From Chryseobacterium foetidum (GTDB lineage: Bacteria > Bacteroidota > Bacteroidia > Flavobacteriales > Weeksellaceae): a stretch of 64,000 nt of DNA. Numbering within the stretch: position 1 is the first letter of the stretch; each line of letters begins with the position of its first letter. The stretch lies in assembly GCF_025457425.1 (NCBI RefSeq), contig NZ_JAMXIA010000001.1:248001-312000 (forward strand), in the 5' to 3' direction. The position numbers and the translations under genes are program-made. The notes beneath the pieces are model-generated. The model was not told the origin of the DNA. It worked only from the letters and a program-made list of their open reading frames with translations, and ran no database searches. Below are positions 43,480-52,686 of the stretch, piece after piece.

Positions 43480-44409
43480 TTATTTCCCGTCACTGTCCAC
43501 CTTCGACGCTTCAGCAAAATGTTGCAAAGCACCAAGCGTTGCCTTGCCAATATTGAAAACATATCTTGTATCTGTATTGGCAAAAGTGTCATCCGGTGTA
43601 TGTGGAAGTTCACTTCGGAGATATTCAAAGAAACCCGTAATCACTTCGCCTTTTCTCTCGAAAGAGATATAATCGGTATCTTCAGCAGGATCGATATCGG
43701 CTTTGAGAGGCGAATAAAGCGTAACATATTTCATTAAATTTTTCGTCGCATCTGTTGAGGCTTTATTGTTTTTAGACGTTCCTCCTTGATCTTCATCGCA
43801 GTACACCGTATCGTGGAAAAGCCCTTTTTTGCCGCCAACCTGATCAAGATTGAAAACCAGTTTAATATCAAACTGTCGAACATTATCTTTGTAAACTACA
43901 TTGTCTACATAATGTTTGCTTCCTTTCAATCCCTGTTCTTCACCTGAAAAATGGATAAATTTTATTGAATAATCGGTAGGCACATCTCTTAAAATTCTTG
44001 CAGCTTCCAGAATGATGGTAGTTCCGCTGCCATTGTCGTTTACGCCAGGACCGTTGATGCTGTCGAAATGACCACAGATGATAATGTATTTGTCTGGATG
44101 AACGGTTCCTTTTTTGGTAATAATCAGATTTTTAGATTCTGCTCTGCCCATTTTAAAAGGATCTTCAGAAATCTGGTCTTCGGTAAATCCGTAAGAAAGA
44201 TATTTGTTTTTAATCCAGTTGAAGGCGTTGTCATTTTCTTTAGAACCTGTGGTTTTAATTCCCAAACTTTCAAATTCCTTCAGATTGGCAACAATATTTT
44301 TTTCTGAAACCATATCAACTCTGGTCTGATATGCCGGAACTGCATTTTGAGCATGAAAACCTGTCGCTGCAAATGACAAAAGCAGGAGAGAATGAATTTT
44401 TTTAATCAT
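43480..44409 (-). CDS. Secreted M28-family metallopeptidase without sorting tail
   Basis: A 309-residue aminopeptidase-like enzyme with signal peptide (MIKKIHSLLLLSFAATGFHA). The two-zinc site is complete: H114 (CGHFDS), D125 (NDNGSG), E157/E158 (SGEEQG), D189 (NLDQVGG) and H270 (LPHTPDD). It ends soon after the catalytic domain (KVDSDGK). It is 31 bases downstream of the second M28 gene, very similar to its catalytic part, so this is a tandem duplication in which only one copy keeps the secretion tail. Confidence 0.93.
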   Translation of the reverse strand: MIKKIHSLLLLSFAATGFHAQNAVPAYQTRVDMVSEKNIVANLKEFESLGIKTTGSKENDNAFNWIKNKYLSYGFTEDQISEDPFKMGRAESKNLIITKKGTVHPDKYIIICGHFDSINGPGVNDNGSGTTIILEAARILRDVPTDYSIKFIHFSGEEQGLKGSKHYVDNVVYKDNVRQFDIKLVFNLDQVGGKKGLFHDTVYCDEDQGGTSKNNKASTDATKNLMKYVTLYSPLKADIDPAEDTDYISFERKGEVITGFFEYLRSELPHTPDDTFANTDTRYVFNIGKATLGALQHFAEASKVDSDGK

Positions 44410-44440
44410 GAGTTTTGTAAGCTGTTAGTTTTTAAATTTA

Positions 44441-45601
44441 TTATTCAATAATGATCTTTTTTGATGTCTTTTCACCGTTAAAACTGATTGTACAGATATA
44501 ATTTCCGGAACTGATTTGCGAAATATTAATCTCATTCTGATTTTCTGATTTTAAAACGAGTTTTCCGCTCATATCAGAAATTTCAACCGTAAAGTTTTTT
44601 AAAGAAGCCGGCGTTTCAATATGCAAAATGTTTTTTGCAGGATTTGGATAAATTTTAATCTGATCTGAATTTTTCTGAGCTTCATCAATCGCAAGAACTG
44701 TAGTAGCAACTGCAAAATGCTGCAGAGCTCCCACAGCTGCCTTACCCACTTTAAAAACGTAAACAGGGTCTACATTCGCCAAAGTATCATTGGGAGTATG
44801 TTGATTTCCGCTCACAGGAGTTTCATAAAAACCGGTGATGATGTCGCCTTTGTTTTCGAAAGGAATGTAATCTGATGAAAAAGCATTAGACATATTCACC
44901 GATAGAGGAGAATACAGTCCTGTACATGCCGCAAGTTGCTGAGTCATTGCAAGCGATGCTGCGTTGTTGCCGGTCTGACCGCTTTGGTCGCTTTCACACG
45001 TAACTGTGTTACTGGGATTACTAATTTTGCCGCCAACCTGGTCAATATTAAAGACAACCTTTAAATTAAGCTGACGCACATTGTTTGAAAAAACCACATT
45101 GTTCACATAATGGTTGCTTCCAACAAGCCCTTGTTCTTCCCCCGAAAAATGAATGAATTTAATAGAATATTCTGTAGGAACATCTTTCAGAATTCTTGCA
45201 GCTTCAAGCAAAACAGAGGTTCCGCTGCCATTGTCGCTCACACCCGGACTGTTAATCGTGTCGTAATGTCCGCAGATAATCACATAAATATCAGGATAAA
45301 CAGTTCCCGTTTTGGTAACGATTAAATTCTTCGAAGTACTGCTTCCAATGGTGAAAGTATCTTCCGTCATCTGACCTGCCGTGTATCCGTAAGCCTGATA
45401 TTGGTTTTTCAGCCATGCCAACGTATTATCGTTGGCAACTGATCCCGTGGTTTTGATTCCGAGGTTGGAAAACTGCTGCAGGAGGCTGGTGATATTCGTC
45501 TGCGTCACCTGGTTGGCTCTGTCCTGATACGCCTGGATAAAAGTTTGCCCATGGAAAACACCAAGAATACCTAAAGACAGAATGGTAAGTACTTTTTTCA
45601 C
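44441..45601 (-). CDS. Secreted M28-family metallopeptidase with T9SS sorting domain
   Basis: A 386-residue two-zinc peptidase. Signal peptide MKKVLTILSLGILGVFHGQT; zinc ligands H112 (CGHYDT), D123 (SDNGSG), E155/E156 (SGEEQG), an Asp in NIDQVGG and a His in NQHTPND. Residues 315-386 are a type A T9SS sorting domain (IYPNPAKNILHIET ... SSGNYICTISFNGEKTSKKI), so the enzyme should be exported across the outer membrane. It likely removes N-terminal residues from peptides outside the cell. Promoter and start are well placed. Confidence 0.94.
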   Translation of the reverse strand: MKKVLTILSLGILGVFHGQTFIQAYQDRANQVTQTNITSLLQQFSNLGIKTTGSVANDNTLAWLKNQYQAYGYTAGQMTEDTFTIGSSTSKNLIVTKTGTVYPDIYVIICGHYDTINSPGVSDNGSGTSVLLEAARILKDVPTEYSIKFIHFSGEEQGLVGSNHYVNNVVFSNNVRQLNLKVVFNIDQVGGKISNPSNTVTCESDQSGQTGNNAASLAMTQQLAACTGLYSPLSVNMSNAFSSDYIPFENKGDIITGFYETPVSGNQHTPNDTLANVDPVYVFKVGKAAVGALQHFAVATTVLAIDEAQKNSDQIKIYPNPAKNILHIETPASLKNFTVEISDMSGKLVLKSENQNEINISQISSGNYICTISFNGEKTSKKIIIE

Positions 45602-45622
45602 TTTAAATTTTATTACTTAGAA

Positions 45623-45653
45623 CAAATTTAGATAATAAAAAAATCCCGAGCAA
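45623..45653 (-). promoter_or_regulatory. Promoter of the T9SS M28 gene
   Basis: On the minus strand TTG (45651-45653), 20 bases, then TAAATTTG (45623-45630). The upstream element sits in the loop of the rplT terminator, so transcription of this gene begins inside it. Confidence 0.65.
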
Positions 45654-45667
45654 AAAACTCAGGATTT
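45641..45667 (-). terminator. Terminator of rpmI-rplT
   Basis: Minus-strand stem AAATCC/GGATTT extended by CTC/GAG over one mismatch, then a T run (A run on the plus strand before 45641), 25 bases after rplT. Confidence 0.72.
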
Positions 45668-45692
45668 TATATTGATAACAAAATAGTTTAAA

Positions 45693-46037
45693 TTATTTTA
45701 CTTGATCTACAACAGCTTTGAAAGCCTCTGGATGATTCATTGCAAGATCTGCAAGAACTTTTCTGTTTAGCTCGATGTTGTTCTTTTTAAGAGCTCCCAT
45801 AAACTGAGAGTAAGACATTCCGTGCTCTCTGGCTCCCGCATTGATACGAGTGATCCAAAGAGATCTGAAGTTTCTTTTCTTCTCTTTTCTACCACGGTAA
45901 GCATAAGACATTGCTTTTTCTACCGCGTTTTTAGCTACGGTCCAAACGTTTTTTCTTCTACCGAAAAAACCTTTAGCCTGCTTTAATACTTTTTTTCTAC
46001 GAGCTCTTGAAGCTACGGAGTTTACTGATCTAGGCAT
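45693..46037 (-). CDS. rplT: 50S ribosomal protein L20
   Basis: A 114-residue ribosomal protein. The beginning [20 protein letters not shown], the [20 protein letters not shown] segment and [20 protein letters not shown] are standard. L20 binds 23S rRNA early in assembly and in some bacteria represses its own operon. Here it lies 119 bases after rpmI on the same strand, with a terminator after it. Confidence 0.98.
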   Translation of the reverse strand: MPRSVNSVASRARRKKVLKQAKGFFGRRKNVWTVAKNAVEKAMSYAYRGRKEKKRNFRSLWITRINAGAREHGMSYSQFMGALKKNNIELNRKVLADLAMNHPEAFKAVVDQVK

Positions 46038-46156
46038 AATGTAATTGTTTTTTTGAATTCAGCGCTGCTTGTTTCATCAGACTTTTGGGCTGCAATTCAG
46101 GGTTAAATTTTTGAATTTGTTTGAATTCTTATAAACCGAATAAGGATTTATAAAAA

Positions 46157-46354
46157 CTACTTAATTGCTAATTGACGCTTAACGCTTTTTTCGTCCACTT
46201 TCGCTACATAAGAAGTAGTAGTAAGATTTCTCTTCTGCTTCGTTTCTTTTTTAGTCAAAATGTGGCTTTTGTAAGCATTTTTTCTTTTGATCTTACCAGA
46301 ACCAGTAAGAGCAAAACGCTTCTTAGCACCTGATTTCGTTTTTAATTTTGGCAT
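46157..46354 (-). CDS. rpmI: 50S ribosomal protein L35
   Basis: A 65-residue basic protein. [20 protein letters not shown] is the family signature and [15 protein letters not shown] is also typical. It is paired with rplT as in most bacteria. Unlike the common order thrS-infC-rpmI-rplT, here it is cut off from infC by a membrane glycosyltransferase gene and a repeat. Confidence 0.98.
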   Translation of the reverse strand: MPKLKTKSGAKKRFALTGSGKIKRKNAYKSHILTKKETKQKRNLTTTSYVAKVDEKSVKRQLAIK

Positions 46355-46467
46355 TGTTCTGCTTTTTTATGTTTTGTTATCAATATCTTTTAATCTACCA
46401 ATGAATCAGTTTACCAGTTTACCAATGTTGTTACATTGATACATTGTTAAATTGTTACATTGATTTT

Positions 46468-46598
46468 GGGCGTGCCCCTCAGTCGTTTATTCCGCTTCGC
46501 TGCATTCACTCCTTCGGGTCGGGCTATCCATTACAAGTCCTCGCGCCTCCGCATTTCCCTCCGCTTGCTGTGGGCTTTTCATTACTATCCCTCACGCA
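46468..46598. repeat. GC-rich dispersed repeat in the rpmI leader region
   Basis: Block starting GGGCGTGCCCCTCAG and ending CCCTCACGC, with terminal inverted GCGTG/CACGC and internal pieces GGTCGGGCTATCC and CTCGCGCC. This pattern is known by eye from many flavobacterial intergenic regions. Two copies of TTGTTACATTGAT (46428-46440 and 46452-46464) lie beside it. Short open frames crossing it are not genes. It is much richer in G+C than its surroundings. Confidence 0.75.
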
Positions 46599-46608
46599 AA
46601 CAAGACCG

Positions 46609-46616
46609 CAAAGATA
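46609..46616 (-). promoter_or_regulatory. -7 box that could drive rpmI-rplT through the repeat
   Basis: Minus-strand TATCTTTG, a match to TAnnTTTG, upstream of the repeat. No good TTG is at the standard distance. If used, the rpmI transcript would carry the repeat in a leader of about 250 bases. Confidence 0.4.
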
Positions 46617-46625
46617 CAAAATATA

Positions 46626-48404
46626 TCAATTCGCAGATTCTAAAACCACAGATTTTAATAATATTTTTTTTGAAGACCTCAGTTTTATCACCACACTGTT
46701 GCCGTCTTGCTGAAAAGTACATTCCAAAGTACTCAGTAATTGATTATTTACCGTCTTTAAAAACCAATCTGTTCCGTTAACATCATCAAGTTTTAAATAA
46801 TAAGCTTTGTAAGGTTCCAGAACTTTTAAAACTTCACCATTTTTAAAAACCGAAAACGATTCTTTATTACCTGAAAACAAGTATCCCGGGATTGAAATTT
46901 CATTTTTTAATCTTCTGATTCCTGTATTTTCTGAATATTTATTAAAGTATAAAATGTATTTAAAATTATCATCCTGAACCGTAGATTCGATATATCTTTT
47001 TCTGAACAAAGGATTTTTTATCAGTTGTAGGGTTATGTTATACTGCAAATCGTGGGCATGGCTTCCTGTATCAAAAATAATAATCTCAGGATTTCTTGTC
47101 ATCACATAACCGGCATTTCCCAGCTCGTGAGCTAAAAGCCCGTTTCCAAAGTTTTTTGGTGGATGACGTGGAATATAGTAATCATTTAATCCAAGCATAT
47201 CTATAGTTGGTAATTGTGATGAATAAGGGATACAACCTGCTGCAGTTACAGCAATCAAGGTCTGCTTTGGAAAAGTTGATTTTAAGTTTTCGCCCAATTT
47301 CATTCCCCGAAATTCCCATCTTTCATCAATTGCACTTCGATTTGCAGGAATAAAATGTTGCAAAAATCCATTTAGAATGAATACAAAAACAAGAATACAT
47401 TTTTTTTTATTGTTGGTTTGTTTAAAACTGATATATTTTAATCCGCAGATAATTGCAAAAACAAATAGAATAATTATCACGTAATACTGTCTGTAAGCCG
47501 GGAAAATATCTCCTCCTACCAAAGTGATGTACAATCCCCACGCTGTAATGTTCAGAAACAGAAATAAAGCAAATAAATCTTTCTTTTTGAAAACTGATAG
47601 ATATAAAAAATACAATCCGGCTGCTGAAAGAATAAGTGTTCCGAAAAACGCTTTTACAGTATAAAATCCGCCTCTTAAAATGTGATGCATTGTAATTCTA
47701 ACCTTAACTAAAGCTGTATTCGGAACAAACTCACCATAGTAACTGTATCTGAATAATAATTGTCCTTCCAAAAATAAAGTAGGAATTGCACCAACAGTCA
47801 AAATAATTTGGAAAATTTTAGACTTATCTTTTCTATTAATTAAAACTAAAAATCCTGTGGTTGTTAAGGTAAAAAGAAATCCATCCGGTCTTGTGATAGC
47901 TAAAAGTCCAAGCCAGATTGACAGAAAAAAAAGTCTCTTAAAATTTTGATCAATAATTTTTGAAACCTCTGTTAAAACCAATGTTAAAAGTAGAATGTAA
48001 AGCGGCTGTTCCAAACCTCCGATTGCCCAAATGACAAAACACGGAGTAGTGGTAAGTAAAATCAAAGGAATGAAAATACTTTCCTTTTCAGTAAATCTAT
48101 TTTTTAAATAATTGAAAATTACTATTAAAGTTCCGATTGAACAAAGAATACCTAATATCCTGGCTGACAATATTAAATTCAATCCTATTTTACCCAAAAC
48201 TGAAACAAGCAAAACCCACAAAAGATTAGAATATCCTTCAACGGGATGACCGTCATTCCATGAAAGACCTTTTCCAGAAATAAACCGCTCTGCATATCTT
48301 AATGAGATGAGACTGTCATCAGAAATAAACGGATAATAGTATGCACATCCCAAAAAGAATAATACTAAAATCACTATAAAATAGAAATAGTGGACAGATT
48401 TCAT
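46626..48404 (-). CDS. Membrane GT-C-type glycosyltransferase (ArnT/AftB-like)
   Basis: A 592-residue protein with about ten membrane segments and a soluble C-terminal part of some 200 residues. The N-terminal loop YYYPFISDDSLISLRYAERF followed by GKGLSWNDGHPVEGYSNLLW matches the acidic catalytic loop of GT-C enzymes related to AftB and protein mannosyltransferases, which use polyprenyl-phosphate sugars. The acceptor is unknown. It sits between infC and rpmI on the same strand, an unusual place. Its own stop lies close to the repeat. Confidence 0.75.
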   Translation of the reverse strand: MKSVHYFYFIVILVLFFLGCAYYYPFISDDSLISLRYAERFISGKGLSWNDGHPVEGYSNLLWVLLVSVLGKIGLNLILSARILGILCSIGTLIVIFNYLKNRFTEKESIFIPLILLTTTPCFVIWAIGGLEQPLYILLLTLVLTEVSKIIDQNFKRLFFLSIWLGLLAITRPDGFLFTLTTTGFLVLINRKDKSKIFQIILTVGAIPTLFLEGQLLFRYSYYGEFVPNTALVKVRITMHHILRGGFYTVKAFFGTLILSAAGLYFLYLSVFKKKDLFALFLFLNITAWGLYITLVGGDIFPAYRQYYVIIILFVFAIICGLKYISFKQTNNKKKCILVFVFILNGFLQHFIPANRSAIDERWEFRGMKLGENLKSTFPKQTLIAVTAAGCIPYSSQLPTIDMLGLNDYYIPRHPPKNFGNGLLAHELGNAGYVMTRNPEIIIFDTGSHAHDLQYNITLQLIKNPLFRKRYIESTVQDDNFKYILYFNKYSENTGIRRLKNEISIPGYLFSGNKESFSVFKNGEVLKVLEPYKAYYLKLDDVNGTDWFLKTVNNQLLSTLECTFQQDGNSVVIKLRSSKKILLKSVVLESAN

Positions 48405-48497
48405 CAGGTTTTAGTCTAAGTAAAGTTGCAAAATTAGATTGTTGTGCAAATTAACAAAAACGCATTTTAAGATTAATACAGTTTACGGAAATAACAT

Positions 48498-48524
48498 AAA
48501 AAAACCTCAAAAAATTGAGGTTTT
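48498..48524 (-). terminator. Terminator after infC
   Basis: Perfect 10-bp stem AAAACCTCAA/TTGAGGTTTT (48501-48510 and 48515-48524); on the minus strand followed by T. It separates infC from the downstream glycosyltransferase gene. Confidence 0.85.
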
Positions 48525-48550
48525 AATATAGTTGTGAAAACTTTGTGCTG

Positions 48551-49051
48551 TTATTTCGCAGGCTTTTTAGGGCTCATCATCATGATCATTCTTTTCCCTT
48601 CAAGCTTAGGAAGCTGGTCTACTTTTCCCACGTGCTCAAGTTCCTGAGCAAGTTTCAGAAGTAAAATTTCTCCCTGATCTTTAAAGATGATCGAACGGCC
48701 TTTAAAAAATACGTAGGTTTTCAGTTTAGAACCTTCCTCAAGAAACTTCTCAGCATGTTTTTTCTTAAACTCATAATCGTGCTCGTCAGTCTGAGGCCCA
48801 AAACGGATCTCCTTTACAACCACTTTTATTTGTTTAGCCTTCAGTTCCTTTTGCTTTTTCTTTTGCTCATAAAGGAATTTTTTGTACTCCAGTATTCTTG
48901 CAATAAACGGTTCTGCCTTATCGGAAATCACTACCAAATCCAGATCCTGCTCAGCGGCAATCTGTCTTGCTTTATCGATAGGATAAATTCCCGGCTCTAC
49001 GTTATCGCCCACCAAACGAAGCTCTCTCACACGAATTTTATCGTTGATCAA
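48551..49051 (-). CDS. infC: Translation initiation factor IF-3
   Basis: A 166-residue factor in this annotation. [20 protein letters not shown] begins the N-domain; the C-domain has [20 protein letters not shown] and [20 protein letters not shown]. The start used is TTG at 49049-49051. It has AGGAGG 8 bases upstream, a perfect Shine-Dalgarno motif that is rare in this phylum. However, the frame stays open upstream for another 20 codons or more with protein-like sequence ([20 protein letters not shown]) and no ATG, GTG or TTG. A rare ATA codon at 49109-49111 could start a longer form, as infC often uses non-standard starts. Confidence 0.95.
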   Translation of the reverse strand: MINDKIRVRELRLVGDNVEPGIYPIDKARQIAAEQDLDLVVISDKAEPFIARILEYKKFLYEQKKKQKELKAKQIKVVVKEIRFGPQTDEHDYEFKKKHAEKFLEEGSKLKTYVFFKGRSIIFKDQGEILLLKLAQELEHVGKVDQLPKLEGKRMIMMMSPKKPAK

Positions 49052-49221
49052 GTGTAAGTCCTCCTGTACAGGACGTCTTTGTGGGCCCCTGTTGTTAAAT
49101 CTTTGTGCTATTGTATTATAATTTTATTGGTTAATTTTCTCTTATTGCAATTGGTGAATTCTTCTCCTAACTGCGTTTTCTATCTCGAATTTTCGTTTCG
49201 CCGGTAGCCATCAGCTAAAAG

Positions 49222-51159
49222 CTATACGCCAAACTCAAATCCTGTTTTCGACTGCTCTTTAAAGTAAGAGACAAAGTTTTCGATGCTCATCGCACCAAGG
49301 TCACCTTCGCCACGTCTTCTTACAGAAATTGTGCCATCATTCTCTTCATTTTCTCCTACAACAATCATGAATGGGATCTTTTTCAATTCTGCATCACGGA
49401 TTTTTTTACCCGTTTTTTCGTTTCTGTCGTCAATTAATCCGCTAATATCGTGATTTTCTAAAAGTTGTGAAACTTTTTTCGCATAATCTGTATATTTTTC
49501 ACTGATCGGAAGGATAATGAACTGATCCGGAGCCAGCCACAACGGGAAATCTCCAGCAGTATTCTCAATCAGAATCGCAATGAATCTTTCAAGAGAACCA
49601 AACGGCGCTCTGTGAATCATCACCGGTCTGTGCTTTTCGCCATCGCTTCCTGTGTACCAAAGATCAAATCTTTCAGGCAAATTGTAATCCACCTGAATGG
49701 TTCCCAACTGCCATTTTCTTCCTAAAGCATCTTTTACCATGAAATCCAGTTTAGGACCATAGAATGCAGCTTCGCCGTATTCAGTTACAGTATTCAGACC
49801 TTTTTCTGTAGCAGCAGTTACAATCGCTGTTTCTGCCTTCTCCCAGTTTTCGTCTGTACCGATGTATTTTTCTTTATTTTCAGGATCTCTCAGTGAAATC
49901 TGAGCTGTAAAATCAGCAAATCCTAATGAACCGAAAACATAAAGAACCAAATCAATCGTTTTCTTAAATTCATCCATCAGCTGATCCGGCGTACAAAACA
50001 AATGCGCATCATCCTGAGTAAATCCACGAACTCTCGTTAAACCGTGAAGCTCTCCACTTTGCTCGTATCTGTAAACAGTACCGAATTCTGCATATCTTTT
50101 TGGCAAATCTCTGTAACTCCATTGTGATGTTTTGTAAATCTCACAGTGGTGCGGGCAGTTCATTGGTTTCAGCATAAATTCTTCTCCTTCATTCGGAGTT
50201 TTTATCGGCTGAAAACTGTCTGCTCCATATTTATCCCAGTGACCAGAAGTTACATACAGTTCTTTTGAACCGATGTGTGGCGAAATCACAAATTCGTAAC
50301 CTGCCTTTTTCTGAGCAACGGAAAGAAAATTTTCCAGTTTTTTTCTCAAAGCGGCGCCTTTAGGCAACCACAAAGGCAAACCTTGTCCAACTTTTTCAGA
50401 AAAAGCGAAAATCCCTAATTCTTTGCCTAATTTTCTATGATCTCTTCTTTTTGCTTCCTCTAATCTTTCAAGATATTCCGTTAATTCTTTCTGTTTAGGG
50501 AAAGAAATTCCGTATACTCTGGTTAATTGAGGGTTCTTTTCATTTCCTCTCCAGTAAGCACCCGCAGCATTTAAAACTTTAAAAGCTTTTACAATTCCTG
50601 TATTCGGAATGTGCCCTCCACGACAAAGATCTGTGAAGTTGTCATGTGTTACAAAAGTGATTTCTCCATCGTTAAGATTGGAGATCAATTCAACTTTATA
50701 AGGATTATCAGCATACGTTTTTAAAGCTTCTTCTTTAGAAACAGGGTATAGAGAAAATGTTGATCCTTTTTTTGCGTTTTCTAAAACTTTTTTCTCAATC
50801 TTTTCGAATTCCTTGTCAGACAAACTGTCGTCTCCAAAATCTACATCATAATAAAATCCGTTTTCGATGGCCGGACCAATCGTTAACTTAGCGTTTGGAT
50901 AAAATTCAAGGATAGCCTGCGCCAAAAGGTGGGCAGAAGAGTGCCAGAAGGCTTTCTTTCCAAGATCATCATTCCATGTTAAAAGCTGTACCGTAGAATC
51001 TGTGGTTATAGGCGTGGTAACTTCGACTTGTGTGCCGTTTACAACTGCGGAAATGGTATTTCTAGCCAATCCCTCGCTAATAGATTTTGCCACATCCAAA
51101 GGAGTCACTTCTCCTTCAAATTCTCTGACGCTTTGGTCTGGAAGTGTAATTTTTATCAT
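49222..51159 (-). CDS. thrS: Threonine-tRNA ligase
   Basis: A 645-residue class II synthetase. Order: TGS domain ([20 protein letters not shown]), editing domain with zinc-type [11 protein letters not shown] and [11 protein letters not shown], the catalytic core ([50 protein letters not shown]) and anticodon domain ([20 protein letters not shown]). It charges tRNA-Thr and edits serine. It is upstream of infC on the same strand, as in most bacteria, with 170 bases between. Confidence 0.98.
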   Translation of the reverse strand: MIKITLPDQSVREFEGEVTPLDVAKSISEGLARNTISAVVNGTQVEVTTPITTDSTVQLLTWNDDLGKKAFWHSSAHLLAQAILEFYPNAKLTIGPAIENGFYYDVDFGDDSLSDKEFEKIEKKVLENAKKGSTFSLYPVSKEEALKTYADNPYKVELISNLNDGEITFVTHDNFTDLCRGGHIPNTGIVKAFKVLNAAGAYWRGNEKNPQLTRVYGISFPKQKELTEYLERLEEAKRRDHRKLGKELGIFAFSEKVGQGLPLWLPKGAALRKKLENFLSVAQKKAGYEFVISPHIGSKELYVTSGHWDKYGADSFQPIKTPNEGEEFMLKPMNCPHHCEIYKTSQWSYRDLPKRYAEFGTVYRYEQSGELHGLTRVRGFTQDDAHLFCTPDQLMDEFKKTIDLVLYVFGSLGFADFTAQISLRDPENKEKYIGTDENWEKAETAIVTAATEKGLNTVTEYGEAAFYGPKLDFMVKDALGRKWQLGTIQVDYNLPERFDLWYTGSDGEKHRPVMIHRAPFGSLERFIAILIENTAGDFPLWLAPDQFIILPISEKYTDYAKKVSQLLENHDISGLIDDRNEKTGKKIRDAELKKIPFMIVVGENEENDGTISVRRRGEGDLGAMSIENFVSYFKEQSKTGFEFGV

Positions 51160-51183
51160 TGTTTACTAAGAAATTTTAGGATG

Positions 51184-51217
51184 CAAAAATACGAAAATTT
51201 TATGTCATAAAGACAAA
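51184..51217 (-). promoter_or_regulatory. Promoter of thrS
   Basis: On the minus strand TTTG (51214-51217), 22 bases, TATTTTTG (51184-51191). It is 25 bases before the ATG; spacing is at the upper edge. Confidence 0.6.
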
Positions 51218-51315
51218 CGGATATTATAAATCCTTAAAACTGCAATTTATTTGCTTCAAGAATATTTCTGAAATTCTACCTTTCCGAAATATTCAGCAAA
51301 AAAAATACTAAGCTC

Positions 51316-51498
51316 TCACTTAGTATTGTCTGTTTTTCCTGATTTGTTTTTTGAAGACTCCTGTACATCCTCTTTATCTACGTCAGGTGGATTTTGTTTA
51401 TCTGAAGAAGCCGGAATATCGCGGAAATCTTCATTCTGTTTTTTGGTTTCTGCAGAATTTGCAGATTCTTTCTTTTTGTTATCTTCTTCTGTACTCAT
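51316..51498 (-). CDS. Small hydrophilic hypothetical protein
   Basis: A 60-residue protein made of Lys, Glu, Asp, Ser, Asn and Gln (MSTEEDNKKKESANSAETKK), with almost no hydrophobic residues. It should be disordered. An ATG start and a position 12 bases after the DUF4230 gene on the same strand favour a real gene. It has no motif, and similar low-complexity small proteins occur widely without a known role. Confidence 0.55.
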   Translation of the reverse strand: MSTEEDNKKKESANSAETKKQNEDFRDIPASSDKQNPPDVDKEDVQESSKNKSGKTDNTK

Positions 51499-51510
51499 AG
51501 CATTGAATTT

Positions 51511-52116
51511 TTAAAGTCCGAGAACGCCGAGTTTGCCGGTCTGATCTTCAATCTTATAGTTCAAAGCCTTTGCCAAAACAAAAATATTGTTTAAATTTTC
51601 CAGAAGCTGTGCCTTTCCCTCATTTCTGAGTTTGTTCTGATCGATAGATTTTACAGCTGCAGCTTTCGCTTTCTGAGTCACATTTTTTACATCTTTTTCT
51701 GTAATTCTGTTGATAAAAGAATCGTCCATCGACTGAATTTCCACGCTCGGGGTAATTCTGATTTCAGGCTCCGGAATTTCCGTAATAATCACTTTTTTGT
51801 TGATGGAATCTACTTCCATTTTCATTTTATTGAGATCATAGGAAACCTGTGCATTGGTTTTGGTGTAGGTAATGATGTTGTTGCTCGTCATTTCTGCACC
51901 CATAAATGTGTAGCTGAATTTGCTTTTCTGCATCTGAGAAGTATTCTGCTCCATCACCACCATTTTATTCATCTTTGAAATCTGATTGGTGATTAGATAA
52001 TATTCAGAAGTTTCTTTTTTATCGTTTAGTGTCAGACAGGATTTAAAAATAAAAAACAGGATTACCATTAAGATAATTCCTGCTAAAAATGCGATAGGTA
52101 CTTTTATATTTCTCAA
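51511..52116 (-). CDS. DUF4230 membrane-anchored protein
   Basis: A 201-residue protein with one N-terminal membrane segment (VPIAFLAGIILMVILFFIFK) followed by a soluble domain. The parts YYLITNQISKMNKMVVMEQN and VIITEIPEPEIRITPSVEIQ with a helical tail (KAKAAAVKSIDQNKLRNEGK) match DUF4230. The function is unknown. It overlaps the thioredoxin-like gene by 4 bases. Confidence 0.8.
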   Translation of the reverse strand: MRNIKVPIAFLAGIILMVILFFIFKSCLTLNDKKETSEYYLITNQISKMNKMVVMEQNTSQMQKSKFSYTFMGAEMTSNNIITYTKTNAQVSYDLNKMKMEVDSINKKVIITEIPEPEIRITPSVEIQSMDDSFINRITEKDVKNVTQKAKAAAVKSIDQNKLRNEGKAQLLENLNNIFVLAKALNYKIEDQTGKLGVLGL

Positions 52117-52685
52117 GACTTCGGTTTAAAAATTTCTTTGATAACAGAGCTGTCATCTTTTTTCAAAATATCTACCAGGTCTCTCTCGATGTATCCTGTG
52201 GTAGGCATTTCTATAATTCTACCAATTTCCTTGCCATATTTTTGTACGATAATCGTAGGCACTTTTTGGATATTGTGAAGGCTTTCGTCACCGGTAGGAG
52301 ATTCTTTTTTTCTGTTAACAGCGATAATCGTCAGTTTTGCTTCGGGGTACTTTAATTCATCCAAAATTCTCATTAAACGAGGAAAATCCCTGTGGCTGTC
52401 TTCGCACCACGTTCCCATAAATACGATAAGATCGTAGCTTGTAAGCTTTGCTTTTTTTAAATCTTTGATTGCATTTTGGTCTAAAGCGTATTCGTCTCTT
52501 TCTTTCACAAACCATATTGAATAGGGCTCCTTCAGAAACTGATCTTTCAGCTGATGTCCCAAAAGCATTTTTCCGTCTTCGGTGGTTTCCACTTCTCTGT
52601 TCACGACTACTTTTTGAGCGTTGATCTGCTCAGCAGCTAAAAACAGAGCAGATGCAGCAAATATTTTTGTAATTAATTTTTTCAT
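52113..52685 (-). CDS. Secreted thioredoxin-fold protein with single active-site cysteine
   Basis: A 190-residue exported protein: signal peptide MKKLITKIFAASALFLAAEQ, then a thioredoxin fold with MGTWCEDSHRDFPRLM and cis-proline in VPTIIV. The usual WCxxC is WCEDS (C94, S97), so it has only one active cysteine. Such proteins cannot do normal dithiol exchange but can form mixed disulfides or act as peroxidase-like or reductase-like enzymes. It is placed between the MazG-like gene and the DUF4230 gene. Confidence 0.82.
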   Translation of the reverse strand: MKKLITKIFAASALFLAAEQINAQKVVVNREVETTEDGKMLLGHQLKDQFLKEPYSIWFVKERDEYALDQNAIKDLKKAKLTSYDLIVFMGTWCEDSHRDFPRLMRILDELKYPEAKLTIIAVNRKKESPTGDESLHNIQKVPTIIVQKYGKEIGRIIEMPTTGYIERDLVDILKKDDSSVIKEIFKPKS

Positions 52686-52686
52686 T

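Noticed and set aside
46444..46780. Two overlapping frames (89 and 106 codons) across the repeat
   Set aside because: They run through a dispersed non-coding repeat and the end of the glycosyltransferase gene; no protein motif.
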